Below, in pieces: positions 25,219 to 35,781 of a DNA stretch of 64,000 bases; the stretch's first letter is position 1; each line of letters opens with the position of its first letter. Under the pieces are notes generated by a model. The model saw only the letters and a program-made list of their open reading frames with translations. It did no database searches and was not told the DNA's origin. The DNA is from Pedomonas mirosovicensis (GTDB lineage: Bacteria; Pseudomonadota; Alphaproteobacteria; Sphingomonadales; Sphingomonadaceae): NCBI RefSeq assembly GCF_022569295.1, contig NZ_JAKFIA010000001.1, positions 883,001 to 947,000 of the forward strand, given 5' to 3'. A program made the translations under genes and the position numbers.

Positions 25219-25749
25219 TTAGTGGCACTTGAAGGCTTCAAACGGCTCCAGGCACGCCTTGCAGCGATGCAGCGCCTTGCAGGGCGTGGAGCTGAACTGG
25301 CTGAGGCGCTCGGTCTCCGTGCTGCCGCAGCGGGGGCATGCAATTGCACTGGCGAGGGCGGGGGTTTCGCCCATGAGCGCCCGCTTGGAGGTGGAGCCCG
25401 GCGGGGGCGGGGCGATGCCGTATTCCCGCAGCTTGCGGCGGCCGTCCTCGCTGATCCAGTCCGTCGTCCACGGCGGATCGATTTCCTGCACGATGTCGGC
25501 ATCGGCGTAACCCGCCTGTTCCAGCGCGGCGGTGATCATCAGCGAGATGACCTCGGTCGCCGGGCAGCCGGTGTAGGTGGGGGTGATGACGACCTTGACG
25601 GGCTCGCCCGCCTCAACCCGCCGCACGATGCCGAGATCAACGATGCTGAGCACCGGGATTTCGGGATCGTTCACCCCGGCCAGCACCTCCCACACCGCCG
25701 CCTCGATGGCGGCCGCGTTCGCGCCGACAGGGGCAAGGTGCGCGGCCAT
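25219..25749 (-). CDS. paaD: Phenylacetyl-CoA epoxidase assembly protein PaaD
   Basis: The product is 176 residues from ATG 25749, which overlaps the paaC stop (TAATG). A longer open frame runs inside paaC and is not real. The first part is a DUF59/SufT-like domain (VNDPEIPVLSIVDLGIVRRV, TPTYTGCPATEVI). The C-terminal zinc-ribbon-like part has CPRCGSTETE and CKALHRCKACLEPFEAFKCH. PaaD is thought to help build or repair the metal centre of the epoxidase. It sits between paaC and paaE in the usual order. Confidence 0.95.
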   Translation of the reverse strand: MAAHLAPVGANAAAIEAAVWEVLAGVNDPEIPVLSIVDLGIVRRVEAGEPVKVVITPTYTGCPATEVISLMITAALEQAGYADADIVQEIDPPWTTDWISEDGRRKLREYGIAPPPPGSTSKRALMGETPALASAIACPRCGSTETERLSQFSSTPCKALHRCKACLEPFEAFKCH

Positions 25750-26528
25750 TACCACGTCGCCCCCGGATAGGCGCGCTGGAGGAACTGCATCTCGGCCAAG
25801 AGGTAGCCGAGGTGCTCGGTGTGGTGGCCCTTGCGGCCGCCGACGACCGGGCGATGCGGGGCAGGGACATCCAGCGTTGCCTCGCTCAGAACCCGCTCGA
25901 TGCGCTCCTGCCACAGCGGGCGCAGCGCCGCGGCGTCCGGCGCGATGTTTGCGGCCGTCAGGCGGTCTTCCACATCGTCGCTCTCGAACATCTCGCCCGT
26001 GAAGCGCCAAAGCTGGTTCAGCCCTTCCTGCATCCGGCGCTTGCTCTCCTCCGTGCCGTCGCCAAGGCGCACCACCCATTCCGAGGCGAAGCGCACGTGG
26101 TAGGCGATTTCGGGGAGCGCCTTGCGGGCGATGGCGGCCAGCTGCTCGTCCGCCGAGGCCGCCAGCTTCTCGAAATAAAGCTGCTGGAAGGTGGAAAAAT
26201 AGAACTGGCGGGCGATGGTCGCCGCCCAGTCCCCGTTCGGCTGCTCCACCAGCAGGAAGTTGCGGTAGTCGAGCACATCGCGGAGATAAGCGAGAGCGTC
26301 CTCGTCCCGGCCCCGTCCTCCCGCTATCTGGCCCTCGATCTCCCCCGCATAGGTGAGGAACAGGCGGCTCTGGCCGATCAGGTCCAGCCCGAGATTGCTC
26401 ATCGCCACGTCCAGCTCCATTTCCGGCGCGTGGCCACACCATTCGGACAGGCGGTGGCCCAGCACCAGCGACGTATCGCCGAGGCGCAGGGCGTATTCGA
26501 ACAGGTCGTCTTTACCAATAGCCGTCAT
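25749..26528 (-). CDS. paaC: Phenylacetyl-CoA epoxidase structural subunit PaaC
   Basis: This 259-residue ferritin-like helical subunit partners PaaA in the epoxidase core but lacks a di-iron centre. Typical segments are YALRLGDTSLVLGHRLSEW, AMSNLGLDLIGQSRLFL and EIAYHVRFASEWVVRLGDG. ATG 26528 is chosen; in-frame TTG and GTG codons just upstream are less likely. It starts 10 bases after the paaB stop and overlaps paaD by one base. Confidence 0.96.
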   Translation of the reverse strand: MTAIGKDDLFEYALRLGDTSLVLGHRLSEWCGHAPEMELDVAMSNLGLDLIGQSRLFLTYAGEIEGQIAGGRGRDEDALAYLRDVLDYRNFLLVEQPNGDWAATIARQFYFSTFQQLYFEKLAASADEQLAAIARKALPEIAYHVRFASEWVVRLGDGTEESKRRMQEGLNQLWRFTGEMFESDDVEDRLTAANIAPDAAALRPLWQERIERVLSEATLDVPAPHRPVVGGRKGHHTEHLGYLLAEMQFLQRAYPGATW

Positions 26529-26538
26529 CAACACGCCC

Positions 26539-26823
26539 TCAGATGTACTTCACGTTGGCGGGGATGTCGTAGAAGGTCGGGTGGCGGTAGACCTTGTCCC
26601 TGGCGGGCTCGAACAGCGCATCGGCCTCGCCGGGGTCGGACGCCACGATCTGCGCCGAGGGCACCACCCACAGGCTCACCCCTTCCTGACGGCGGGTGTA
26701 GAGGTCGCGGGCGTTCTCAAGCGCCATCTGGGCATCCGCCGCGTGAACCGAGCCCGCGTGCTTGTGCGACAGGCCGTTCTTCGAGCGGATGAAGACTTCC
26801 CACAGCGGCCATTCCTTGTTCAT
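26539..26823 (-). CDS. paaB: Phenylacetyl-CoA epoxidase subunit PaaB
   Basis: This 94-residue small subunit bridges the PaaAC heterodimers. The whole length matches the family: WPLWEVFIRSKNGLSHKHAG at the start, NARDLYTRRQEGVSLWVVPS in the middle and YRHPTFYDIPANVKYI at the end. It lies 19 bases after paaA and 10 bases before paaC. Confidence 0.96.
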   Translation of the reverse strand: MNKEWPLWEVFIRSKNGLSHKHAGSVHAADAQMALENARDLYTRRQEGVSLWVVPSAQIVASDPGEADALFEPARDKVYRHPTFYDIPANVKYI

Positions 26824-26842
26824 CGTCGGTATCCCTCAAATC

Positions 26843-27844
26843 TTACGCGGCGTCCGCCTGGCGGCGGGCCTCAACCTTGGCGGCGTGGGCGCTGGCGGCC
26901 TCGCGCACCCATGCGCCCTCGTCCCACGCCTTGCGGCGGGCGGCGATGCGCTCCTTCGCCACCGGGCCTTCGCCCCGCACCACGGCGTAAAACTCCTCCC
27001 AGTCGATGGGACCGAAGTCGTAGCCTTGCTTGTCCTCGTTCCACCTGAGGTCCGGGTCGGGCACGGTGAGGCCGATGGCCTCCGCCTGCGGCACGGTGAT
27101 GTCCACGAACTTCTGGCGCAGCTCGTCGTTGGAGTTGCGCTTGATGCGCCACGCCATGGACTGGGCCGAGTTGGGCGAATTGTCGTCCGGCGGGCCGAAC
27201 ATCATCAGCGACGGCCACCACCAGCGATTGAGGGCATCCTGCGCCATGCGCTTCTGCGCCTCGGTGCCCTTCATCAGCGCGCACATGATCTCGTAGCCCT
27301 GACGCTGGTGGAAGCTTTCTTCCTTGCAGATGCGGACCATGGCGCGGGCATAGGGGCCGTAGGAGCAGCGCTGGAGCGGGATCTGGTTCATAATCGCCGC
27401 GCCGTCCACCAGCCAGCCGATCGCGCCGATGTCGGCCCACGTCAGCGTCGGGTAGTTGAAGATGGTGGAATATTTCGCCTTGCCCGAGAGCAGGGCTTCC
27501 ACCAGTTCGTTGCGGGAGACGCCGAGCGTTTCCGTGGCGCTGTAGAGGTAAAGGCCGTGGCCCGCCTCGTCCTGCACCTTGGCGAGCAGGATCAGCTTGC
27601 GGCGCAAGCTTGGCGCGCGGGTGATCCAGTTGCCCTCCGGCAGCATGCCGACGATCTCCGAGTGGGCGTGCTGGGACATCTGGCGGATCAGCGTCTTGCG
27701 GTAGCCTTCCGGCATCCAGTCCTTCGGCTCGATGAACTCATCGGCCGCCACCCGCGCCTCGAACGCGGCCAGACGCTCCATATCCTCCGGGCGGGCGGTG
27801 GTTTGCGCCGGTTTAGCGCTCTTGTCGAGTTCGGTCGTGTACAC
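26843..27844 (-). CDS. paaA: Phenylacetyl-CoA epoxidase catalytic subunit PaaA
   Basis: This 333-residue di-iron oxygenase subunit forms the 1,2-epoxide of phenylacetyl-CoA. Iron-binding helices are visible as [14 protein letters not shown] and [16 protein letters not shown], each with Glu and His of an ExxH motif. [13 protein letters not shown] and the C-terminal [12 protein letters not shown] segment are family-specific. It is the first gene of the operon; the TetR-type operator lies about 45 bases upstream. Confidence 0.97.
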   Translation of the reverse strand: MYTTELDKSAKPAQTTARPEDMERLAAFEARVAADEFIEPKDWMPEGYRKTLIRQMSQHAHSEIVGMLPEGNWITRAPSLRRKLILLAKVQDEAGHGLYLYSATETLGVSRNELVEALLSGKAKYSTIFNYPTLTWADIGAIGWLVDGAAIMNQIPLQRCSYGPYARAMVRICKEESFHQRQGYEIMCALMKGTEAQKRMAQDALNRWWWPSLMMFGPPDDNSPNSAQSMAWRIKRNSNDELRQKFVDITVPQAEAIGLTVPDPDLRWNEDKQGYDFGPIDWEEFYAVVRGEGPVAKERIAARRKAWDEGAWVREAASAHAAKVEARRQADAA

Positions 27845-27887
27845 GGGGCCGGTCTCCTGATCTTCCAGTTCCCTGTCAGAATATAAA

Positions 27888-27906
27888 AAGCCGAACGGTC
27901 GGTCAA
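27888..27906. promoter_or_regulatory. Probable TetR operator upstream of paaA
   Basis: CCGAACGGTCGG (27891-27902) is a near-perfect dyad lying between an AT-rich ATATAAAAAG and AATTAATTAAG, in the paaA promoter zone. The form resembles sites of acyl-CoA-responsive TetR regulators. The eight bases CCGAACGG recur at 31217 between paaI and paaG. Confidence 0.55.
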
Positions 27907-27962
27907 TTAATTAAGCGCACCGCGTCCGGCAAGACGCTTTGCGGAGGCAAACAGGGCAAGAA

Positions 27963-28074
27963 GCAGGAGGGACTTGTCCCTCCTGCACCTCCCATTTTTT
28001 CGATCGGGGCGTGCGTGTGATGAAGGGCGCGGCCCTATAAAGCGAATGGGAGCGCGAGGGACCGAGTCCCTCGC
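27963..28074. repeat. Paired-hairpin repeat, copy 4 (best-preserved)
   Basis: The left hairpin has an 11-bp stem GCAGGAGGGAC with GTCCCTCCTGC (27963-27986), followed by ACCTCCCATTTTTTCGATCG. The core is GATGAAGGGCGCGGCCCTAT. The right side is GCGAATGGGA followed by a 9-bp hairpin GCGAGGGAC/GTCCCTCGC (28054-28074). It lies between the convergent-in-series paaK end and the paaA promoter. Confidence 0.8.
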
Positions 28075-28097
28075 ATTCTACTCGAAAAACTGCGCCG

Positions 28098-29411
<1,314 letters not shown>

Positions 29412-29476
29412 GGTCCTCTTACCCCTATGAACGTGTTGCCCTTGGCCCCCCGACCGTTTTGCCCCCGGTTATTTCC

Positions 29477-30685
29477 TCACACCCTCTCGATGATGGTGGC
29501 GATGCCCTGCCCGACGCCGATGCACATGGTGCAGAGCGCATAGCGCCCCTTCGTGCGCTGCAACTCCTCGGCAGCGGTGATGAGCAGGCGCGCGCCCGAC
29601 ATGCCGAGCGGATGGCCGAGCGCGATGGCCCCGCCGTTGGGATTGACGCGCGGGTCGTCGTCCGCCAGCCCAAGGTCGCGCAGCACGGCGAGCCCCTGCG
29701 CGGCGAAGGCCTCGTTCAGTTCGATCACGTCGATCTGGTCGAGCGTCAGTCCGGCAAGCGCCAGCACCTTGCGGGTGGCAGGCGCGGGGCCCATCCCCAT
29801 GATGCGCGGTTCGACGCCCGCCACCGCCCCGGCCACGATGCGGGCGCGGGGCGTCAGGCCGTGAAGGCGGGCGGCCTCTTCGCTGGCGATGAGCATGGCC
29901 GCCGCGCCGTCGTTGACGCCGGAGGCGTTGCCCGCCGTCACCGTGCCGCCCTCCTTGCGGAAGGGGGTGCCGAGTTTGGCCAGCGCCTCCAGCGTGGTGC
30001 CCGCGCGGGGGTGCTCGTCCTGCTCCACCACCGTCACCGCGCCCTTGCGGCCGGGAATGGTGACGGGCACGATCTCGGCAGCCAAGCGGCCGTTGCCTTG
30101 CGCCGCCACCGCCTTTTCCTGCGAGCGGACGGCGAAGCGGTCCTGATCCTCGCGGCTGATGCCGAACTGCTCCGCCACGTTCTCGGCGGTCTCAGGCATG
30201 GAATCGATGCCGTACTGCTTCTCGATCAGCGGGTTGACGAAGCGCCAGCCGATGGTGGTGTCGTAGATCTCCGCCTTGCGGGAGAAGGGCGAATCGGCCT
30301 TCGGCATGACGAAGGGCGCGCGGCTCATGCTCTCGACGCCGCCCGCGATGGCGATCTGCCCCTCGCCGCAGCGGACCATGCGCGCGGCATAGAGCGCCGC
30401 GTCCATGCCGGAGCCGCACAGGCGGTTGAGGGTGGTGCCGGGCACTTCTGTCGGCAGGCCGGCGAGCAGCGTTGCCATGCGCGCGACGTTCCGGTTGTCC
30501 TCCCCCGCCTGATTGGCGCTGCCGAGCACCACGTCGTCAATGGCGGCCCAGTCCACGCCCAAGTTGCGCTCCATCAGCGCCTTCAAGGGAATGGCGGCCA
30601 GATCGTCGGCGCGGACGGCGGACAGCGCGCCGCCGAAGCGGCCGATGGGCGTGCGGATGCCGTCGCAGATGAAGGCGTCAGTCAT
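29477..30685 (-). CDS. paaJ: 3-oxoadipyl-CoA / 3-oxo-5,6-dehydrosuberyl-CoA thiolase
   Basis: This 402-residue thiolase performs two thiolytic steps of phenylacetate catabolism. The nucleophilic cysteine is in NRLCGSGMDAA near residue 90. The catalytic His lies in GGAIALGHPLGMSG and the second Cys in ALCTMCIGVGQG. The first part, FICDGIRTPIGRFGGALS, matches the PaaJ/PcaF branch. Its ATG overlaps the paaI stop (ATGA), so translation is coupled. PcaF of protocatechuate degradation is the closest alternative name, but the context favours paaJ. Confidence 0.94.
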   Translation of the reverse strand: MTDAFICDGIRTPIGRFGGALSAVRADDLAAIPLKALMERNLGVDWAAIDDVVLGSANQAGEDNRNVARMATLLAGLPTEVPGTTLNRLCGSGMDAALYAARMVRCGEGQIAIAGGVESMSRAPFVMPKADSPFSRKAEIYDTTIGWRFVNPLIEKQYGIDSMPETAENVAEQFGISREDQDRFAVRSQEKAVAAQGNGRLAAEIVPVTIPGRKGAVTVVEQDEHPRAGTTLEALAKLGTPFRKEGGTVTAGNASGVNDGAAAMLIASEEAARLHGLTPRARIVAGAVAGVEPRIMGMGPAPATRKVLALAGLTLDQIDVIELNEAFAAQGLAVLRDLGLADDDPRVNPNGGAIALGHPLGMSGARLLITAAEELQRTKGRYALCTMCIGVGQGIATIIERV

Positions 30686-31155
30686 TCAACCAGAGCTCCT
30701 CTTGAGGGCGCGGGTTCGGACGCGTCCTCGATGATTTCACCATTGATGCGGCGCGACAGGCCGCGGAACGTGGCCACCACCGCACCGTCCTGATCGGTGA
30801 GGATGGCATCATAAACCCCCGAGCGGCCGCTGGCGGCCTGCCGCCGCGCTTCGGCGGTGAGCCGGTCTCCGGCCGAGACCGGCTTCAGGAACGCGATGCT
30901 GCAATGCTGCGCCACGGTGCGCTGGTTGCCCGAATTGCAGGCGAAGGCGAAGGCCGAATCCGCCAGCACGAACATGAACCCCCCATGGCAGGTGCCGTGG
31001 CCATTCAGCATGTCTTCCCGCACGGTCATGCTCACCCGCGCCCAGCCGTCGCCCGCCGCGTCGATGGTCATGCCCAGGCCTCTCGATGCCTTGTCCTCGC
31101 TGAACATTCTTGCCGCGACGCGCTGCGCCAGCCGGTCCGCTTCGGTTTCGGGCAC
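30682..31155 (-). CDS. paaI: Phenylacetyl-CoA / hydroxyphenylacetyl-CoA thioesterase
   Basis: This 157-residue hotdog-fold thioesterase is thought to release CoA from dead-end intermediates. Diagnostic segments are GHGTCHGGFMFVLADSAFAFA (active-site region), NGHG at the start of the helix and AFLKPVSAGDRL. It is the first gene of the paaI-paaJ-paaK transcript, divergent from paaG across 146 bases. Confidence 0.94.
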   Translation of the reverse strand: MPETEADRLAQRVAARMFSEDKASRGLGMTIDAAGDGWARVSMTVREDMLNGHGTCHGGFMFVLADSAFAFACNSGNQRTVAQHCSIAFLKPVSAGDRLTAEARRQAASGRSGVYDAILTDQDGAVVATFRGLSRRINGEIIEDASEPAPSRGALVE

Positions 31156-31209
31156 TCTGCAACTCCCCGGCTGGCTCTGGCATTTTCACCGCGCAAAGCC
31201 CCTTGCCGT

Positions 31210-31240
31210 TAATAATCCGAACGGCCATACTATTAATCGA
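31210..31240. promoter_or_regulatory. Candidate second TetR half-site in the paaI-paaG divergent promoter
   Basis: CCGAACGG (31217-31224) matches the first eight bases of the dyad upstream of paaA. Here it is followed by CCATACTATTAATCG, so the second half is degenerate. The flanking AATAAT and TATTAAT make this the AT-richest part of the 146-base divergent region and a likely promoter site. Confidence 0.4.
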
Positions 31241-31301
31241 GGACGAGCCTCTGTCCAGAGGCAAAGACGCAAGCCGGGCCAACAAACCGGGGAGGGCAAT
31301 T

Positions 31302-32093
31302 GTGACGACCTATTCCACCATCTCGTACGACTGCATGGACGACATCGCCCGGCTGACGCTGAACCGGCCCGAGAAGCTGAACAGCTTCAACGTCGTCATG
31401 CACGGCGAGGTGCAGGACGCGCTGAACCGGGTGGAGGCGGACGGCGCGCGGGTGCTGGTGCTCACTGGGGCGGGGCGGGCCTTCTGCGCCGGGCAGGACC
31501 TGGACGACCGGGCGGTGAAGCCGGACGGCGCGGGGGTGGATCTGGGCGCGAGCCTCGAGGACTATTACAACCCGCTCATCCGCCGCATTACGGGGTTGAA
31601 GATGCCGGTCCTCTGCGCCGTCAACGGCGTGGCGGCGGGGGCGGGGGCCAACATCGCGCTCGCCTGCGATATCGTCATTGCCTCCAAAACGGCCAAGTTC
31701 GTGCAGGCCTTCTGCAAGCTGGGGCTGGTGCCGGACTCGGGCGGCACGTGGATCCTGCCGCGCCTTGTCGGCACGGCGCGGGCGCTGGGCCTGTCGCTGC
31801 TCGGCACGCCGCTCGATGCGGAAACGGCGGAGCGCTGGGGCCTCATCTGGAAGGCGGTGGAGCCGGAGGCTTTGGTGCCGGAAGTGGAGGCGATGGCCCG
31901 CCACTTCGCCACCCAGCCGACACAAGGCCTGGCCGCCATCAAGCAGGCGATCCGCGCCTCGGCCACCAACACGCTCGACCAGCAGCTGGACCTTGAGCGC
32001 GACATCCAGCGCGCGGCCGGACGCTCCGCCGATTACCGCGAGGGCGTGGTGGCTTTTCTCGAAAAGCGCGCGCCGAATTTCACGGGGGCGTGA
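31302..32093 (+). CDS. paaG: Epoxyphenylacetyl-CoA isomerase (crotonase family)
   Basis: This 263-residue crotonase-fold enzyme should convert the ring epoxide to oxepin-CoA. Oxyanion-hole segments are GAGRAFCAGQDLDDR and AVNGVAAGAGANIALACD. FCKLGLVPDSGGTWILPRLVG is the PaaG/PaaB-type signature. The start is GTG 31302, preceded by GGGGAGGG; the open frame upstream has no such site. paaZ follows 44 bases later. The related PaaF hydratase is not in the window. Confidence 0.93.
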   Translation: MTTYSTISYDCMDDIARLTLNRPEKLNSFNVVMHGEVQDALNRVEADGARVLVLTGAGRAFCAGQDLDDRAVKPDGAGVDLGASLEDYYNPLIRRITGLKMPVLCAVNGVAAGAGANIALACDIVIASKTAKFVQAFCKLGLVPDSGGTWILPRLVGTARALGLSLLGTPLDAETAERWGLIWKAVEPEALVPEVEAMARHFATQPTQGLAAIKQAIRASATNTLDQQLDLERDIQRAAGRSADYREGVVAFLEKRAPNFTGA

Positions 32094-32137
32094 AGCGAAT
32101 CATCCCGAAAAAAACGGGAGAGAAGGAGAATTATCCA

Positions 32138-34183
32138 ATGAAGCTGATGAGCTTTGCCGAAGGGCGCTGGGTTGAGCCGCAAGGCCGCCTGACGGAAGTG
32201 GTGAGCGCCGTTGACGGCGCGCCCGTGGGCCTGTGCTCCAGCGAGGGGCTGAACTTCGGCGGCATGGCCCGCTACGCCCGCGCGGTGGGCGGCTCCAACT
32301 TGCGGAAGCTGACGTTCACCGAGCGCGCCGCCATCCTCAAGCGGCTGGCGGCCTACCTGATGGAACGCAAGGACGAGCTTTACGACCTCTCGTACAAGAC
32401 CGGCGCGACCAAGACCGACGGTTGGATCGACATTGAAGGTGGCATTGGCACCCTGTTCGCCTACGCCTCGCGAGGCCAACGCGAACTGCCGAACGAAAAG
32501 CACCTGATCGACGGTGACGTGGAACAGCTCTCCAAGGGCGGCAGTTTTGTAGGCCTGCACGTGTTGACGCCGCTGAAAGGCGTGGCTGTGCACATCAACG
32601 CCTTCAACTTCCCCTGCTGGGGCCTGCTTGAAAAATTCGCGCCCACGTTCCTCGCGGGCGTGCCGGTTATCACCAAGCCCGCAACCGCAACGGCATACCT
32701 TGCCGAAAAGCTGGTGCGGCTGATGATCGGCTCCGGGCTGCTGCCGGAAGGATCGCTGCAGATCATCGTCGGCTCGACCGGCGACCTGCTCGACCACCTG
32801 ACCATGCAGGACGTGGTCTCCTTCACCGGCTCGCTGGAGACCTCGGTGAAATTGCAGGCCCACCCCAACATCCTCAGGAACGCGGTGCGGTTCATCGCGG
32901 AGCGGGATTCGCTCAATGCCTCCATCTTGGGGCCGGACGCTGGGCCGGGCACGCCGGAGTTCGACCTCTATGTCAAGGAAGTGCAGCGTGAGATGACCAC
33001 CAAGGCGGGCCAGAAGTGCACCGCTATCCGCCGCGCCATCGTGCCGAGGCAGCACGCGGACGCGGTGGCCGAGGCGCTGCGGGCGCGGCTCGCCAAGGTC
33101 GTCGTCGGCAACCCGCAGGCGGAAGGCGTCACCATGGGCGCGCTGGCGAGCCACGCCCAGCGCGATGATGTTCGCACCAAGATCCAGCTGCTGCGCTCCG
33201 AAGCGCAAGTGGTATTCGGCGACCCCGAGACGTTCGAGGTGGTGGGCGCAGACAAGGAGGCGGGCGCATTTCTGCCGCCAGTGCTGCTGCGCTGCGATGA
33301 CCCGTGGAAGGCGCGCTACGTGCACGACGTGGAGCCGTTCGGGCCCGTCGCCACCATCGTGCCCTACGACACGCTGGAGGACGCCGTGCGCCTCGCCAAC
33401 CGGGGCGAGGGCAGCCTCGTGGCCTCCGTCTTCACCTACGATCCCGCCGTGGCGGACGAGCTGCTGTTCGGCACCGCCTCCTTCCACGGTCGCCTCGTGT
33501 TCATCGACCGGGACTGCGCCAAGGAATCAACCGGCCACGGCTCGCCCCTGCCGCACATGATCCACGGCGGACCGGGGCGCGCTGGCGGCAGCGAGGAAAT
33601 GGGTGGCCTGCGCGGCGTGAAGCATTACATGCAGCGCACCGCGCTCCAGGGCTCGCCCACGCGCCTTGGCCAGCTGGGCCGCTCGTGGATCAGAGGCGGC
33701 GTGGAAATCAATGCAGGCGAACACCCGTTCCGCCGCCCGTTCGATGTGCTGCAACTGGGCGAAACCCTGCACACACGCCCCCGCACCATCACGATGGAAG
33801 ACATCGAGCACTTCGCCGAGTTCACCGGCGACACCTTCTATGCCCACATGGACGAGGAAGCCGCGAGCGCCAACCCGTTCTTCCCCGGCCGGGTGGCGCA
33901 TGGCTACCTGCTGCTCAGTTTTGCCGCGGGCCTGTTCGTCGAGCCCGCGCCGGGGCCAGTGCTCGCCAACTACGGCCTCGATAACCTTCGCTTCCTCAAG
34001 CCGGTGGTGCCGGGCGATGCCATCAAGGTGCGCCTCACTGTCAAATCCAAGCGCGCGCGCAAGGAGTACGGCGAGGTGCGCTGGGATGTACAAATCACCA
34101 ACCAGCTGGGCGAGACGGTCGCCAACTACGACCTTCTCACCATGAACGCCTTTTCCAACGATTCAAAAGCGGCGCAGGGCTGA
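32138..34183 (+). CDS. paaZ: Bifunctional oxepin-CoA hydrolase / semialdehyde dehydrogenase
   Basis: This 681-residue two-domain ring-opening enzyme starts at ATG 32138 with AAGGAGAA upstream. The aldehyde dehydrogenase domain (about residues 1-520) has HINAFNFPCWG, SFTGSLETS and the catalytic Cys in GQKCTAIRRA (about residue 294). The C-terminal MaoC-like hydratase (about 535-681) carries its Asp/His in FTGDTFYAHMDEEAA. The domain order and both active sites match E. coli PaaZ, so the toxic semialdehyde would be oxidised in the same protein. Confidence 0.97.
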   Translation: MKLMSFAEGRWVEPQGRLTEVVSAVDGAPVGLCSSEGLNFGGMARYARAVGGSNLRKLTFTERAAILKRLAAYLMERKDELYDLSYKTGATKTDGWIDIEGGIGTLFAYASRGQRELPNEKHLIDGDVEQLSKGGSFVGLHVLTPLKGVAVHINAFNFPCWGLLEKFAPTFLAGVPVITKPATATAYLAEKLVRLMIGSGLLPEGSLQIIVGSTGDLLDHLTMQDVVSFTGSLETSVKLQAHPNILRNAVRFIAERDSLNASILGPDAGPGTPEFDLYVKEVQREMTTKAGQKCTAIRRAIVPRQHADAVAEALRARLAKVVVGNPQAEGVTMGALASHAQRDDVRTKIQLLRSEAQVVFGDPETFEVVGADKEAGAFLPPVLLRCDDPWKARYVHDVEPFGPVATIVPYDTLEDAVRLANRGEGSLVASVFTYDPAVADELLFGTASFHGRLVFIDRDCAKESTGHGSPLPHMIHGGPGRAGGSEEMGGLRGVKHYMQRTALQGSPTRLGQLGRSWIRGGVEINAGEHPFRRPFDVLQLGETLHTRPRTITMEDIEHFAEFTGDTFYAHMDEEAASANPFFPGRVAHGYLLLSFAAGLFVEPAPGPVLANYGLDNLRFLKPVVPGDAIKVRLTVKSKRARKEYGEVRWDVQITNQLGETVANYDLLTMNAFSNDSKAAQG

Positions 34184-34214
34184 GACGCGCTTTTTGCTGA
34201 AGGCTTGGATTTTT

Positions 34215-34410
34215 GCAGGAGGGTTTTGGGCCCTCCTGCGCCTCCCTTTCATTTTTCCGGCCGGGCATGGGTTTTCCGTCGTGCCCGCTGGATTTCTAGA
34301 ATTGGATCGTGCCTTGCACGGCCCAGTCTTTTCAAATTCCAGAAGACGCGCGGCGGATGGCAGGCGCGTCCCGATAAACGAATGGGGGCGCGGGGGACCA
34401 AGTCCCCCGC
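34215..34410. repeat. Paired-hairpin repeat, copy 5 (long)
   Basis: The left arm GCAGGAGGG/CCCTCCTGC (34215-34239) continues as GCCTCCCTTTCATTTTTCCGG. The right arm is ATAAACGAATGGGGGC followed by a hairpin GCGGGGGAC/GTCCCCCGC (34390-34410). The interior of about 130 bases is not shared with other copies. It fills the gap 34184-34432. Confidence 0.75.
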
Positions 34411-34432
34411 AACCCTCAAAAAATCAAAAACC

Positions 34433-34963
34433 TCACCCCAGCGGCAGGCCGGCCGGGCGGCGCATCACCCAGTGCGGTATCACGTGGTGGGTGGTGACGG
34501 TGGGGTCGATCTCGAAGCCGAATTTCCGGTAAAAATGGATGGCGCGTTCGTTGTGGCGCAGGACGTTGAGCCACATCGGATTTTCCGGGCCGAGCCATTC
34601 GATGCCGAGGCGCATGAGCAGGGCGGACAGGCCGCTGCCGTGGTGGCGGGGGTGGACCATCAGCCAGTCCAGCTCCAGGTCGTTCTCGCCGTGGCGGGTG
34701 GCGATGACGTAGCCGCCGGGCTGCCCGTCGATGAAGGCGATCGCAAGGTGCTGGTGCGGGTTTTGCGCGGCGGCCTCGCAGGTGGGAGCGCAAATGGAAA
34801 CGACGCGCCGGTTGGCGGCGATCTCTTCCGGGGTCAGGTCATCGCGGTAGAAGGTGGCGTTGGTGGCGGCTTCGGTGAGCGCGGTGATGCTGGCGAGGCC
34901 CGCGTTGGCCATAGCCTCGGCATTCAAAAGAACCGTGATTTCGGCCGGCTGCGCGGATGCCAT
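34433..34963 (-). CDS. GNAT family N-acetyltransferase
   Basis: This 176-residue GNAT protein has LELDWLMVHPRHHGSGLSALLMRL, the acetyl-CoA strand-loop-helix (the usual QxxGxG replaced by HHGSGL), and HNERAIHFYRKFGFEIDP near the end. The acceptor is unknown. It is convergent with paaZ across a repeat and divergent from the hemerythrin gene. Confidence 0.85.
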   Translation of the reverse strand: MASAQPAEITVLLNAEAMANAGLASITALTEAATNATFYRDDLTPEEIAANRRVVSICAPTCEAAAQNPHQHLAIAFIDGQPGGYVIATRHGENDLELDWLMVHPRHHGSGLSALLMRLGIEWLGPENPMWLNVLRHNERAIHFYRKFGFEIDPTVTTHHVIPHWVMRRPAGLPLG

Positions 34964-35050
34964 GGGATTCTCCGTCTGAATTAGAACATTTGGCGAACTT
35001 TCTGGCCTGTTTCCGCTTGCGGATCAAGCCCGCGAAGGCGCGGAAATGCT

Positions 35051-35075
35051 GGAACTTCGCCCATGGCCGACGGTT
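35051..35075 (+). promoter_or_regulatory. EcfG-like promoter upstream of the hemerythrin-DUF2243 pair
   Basis: GGAAC (35051-35055) and GGTT (35072-35075) are separated by 16 bases, one mismatch from GGAAC-N16-CGTT. It lies 139 bases before the hemerythrin start, and two better sites precede related genes at 40.2 kb. Confidence 0.4.
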
Positions 35076-35213
35076 GCTCCCAAAAGGCAGGTGGCGCATG
35101 TCGGTCACGGTGCGTAGCGACTGCTTTCCCCGCTTTTCAGCGCAGGCAATCCGGGCATGCCGGTGGCCGGCGGCGTCCCGCCTTTTTGCGGAAAAGAAGT
35201 AAAGGAGGCAGAC

Positions 35214-35765
35214 ATGCCGACACATATAACTGGCGGCTCGCCAGACATGACACGGACCACGGCTGCGGCGACGGGCGACAAGGTGGCGGACGCCACCGAC
35301 CTGTTGCAGCGGGATCACCGGCAGGTCGAGAGTTGGTTCCACGCCTGCGAATCCCTGAGCGACCAGCAGCAGAAGGCCGAGCTGATCCAGAAGATCTGCA
35401 TGGCCCTGAAGGTTCATACCCAGATCGAGGAAGAGATTTTCTACCCCCGCTTCCGCGCCGAGACGGACGAGCAGGGATTGGTGCAGGAGGCGATCGACGA
35501 GCACGCCGAGGTCAAGCGCCTGATCGCTGAGGTCGAGCAGCGCCAGGCTCAGGGTCAGGATTGTACCGAGCAGCTTCGGGAGATGCAGCAGTGCGTGATG
35601 CATCACGTCAAGGAAGAAGAGGGGGAGATGTTCCCCAAGGCGCGCAACACCGACATTGACCTGTTCGCGCTGGGTGGCGAACTGGCGACGCGCCGGTCGG
35701 AGCTGATGCAGCAAATGACGGTGCAGCGGAACCAGGGCCAGCTCGATTCAGGCAGCAATATCTAG
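35214..35765 (+). CDS. Hemerythrin HHE-domain protein
   Basis: This 183-residue protein starts at ATG 35214 with AAAGGAGG upstream. A four-helix hemerythrin-like bundle covers residues 30-150. Metal-ligand positions are seen in LLQRDHRQVESWFHA, VHTQIEEEIFYPRF, AIDEHAEVKRLIAEV and CVMHHVKEEEGEMFPKA. Such proteins bind a di-iron centre and O2 or NO, or act in redox stress; the exact role is not inferable. The DUF2243 gene follows after 16 bases. A paralogue with a long basic tail lies at 40317. Confidence 0.9.
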   Translation: MPTHITGGSPDMTRTTAAATGDKVADATDLLQRDHRQVESWFHACESLSDQQQKAELIQKICMALKVHTQIEEEIFYPRFRAETDEQGLVQEAIDEHAEVKRLIAEVEQRQAQGQDCTEQLREMQQCVMHHVKEEEGEMFPKARNTDIDLFALGGELATRRSELMQQMTVQRNQGQLDSGSNI

Positions 35766-35781
35766 GGGAGGCGAACCGCCC

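Noticed and set aside
26353-27048. A 231-codon plus-strand frame opposite paaB and paaC
   Set aside because: It crosses the boundaries of conserved minus-strand genes in a tight operon and is Arg/Pro-rich shadow sequence.
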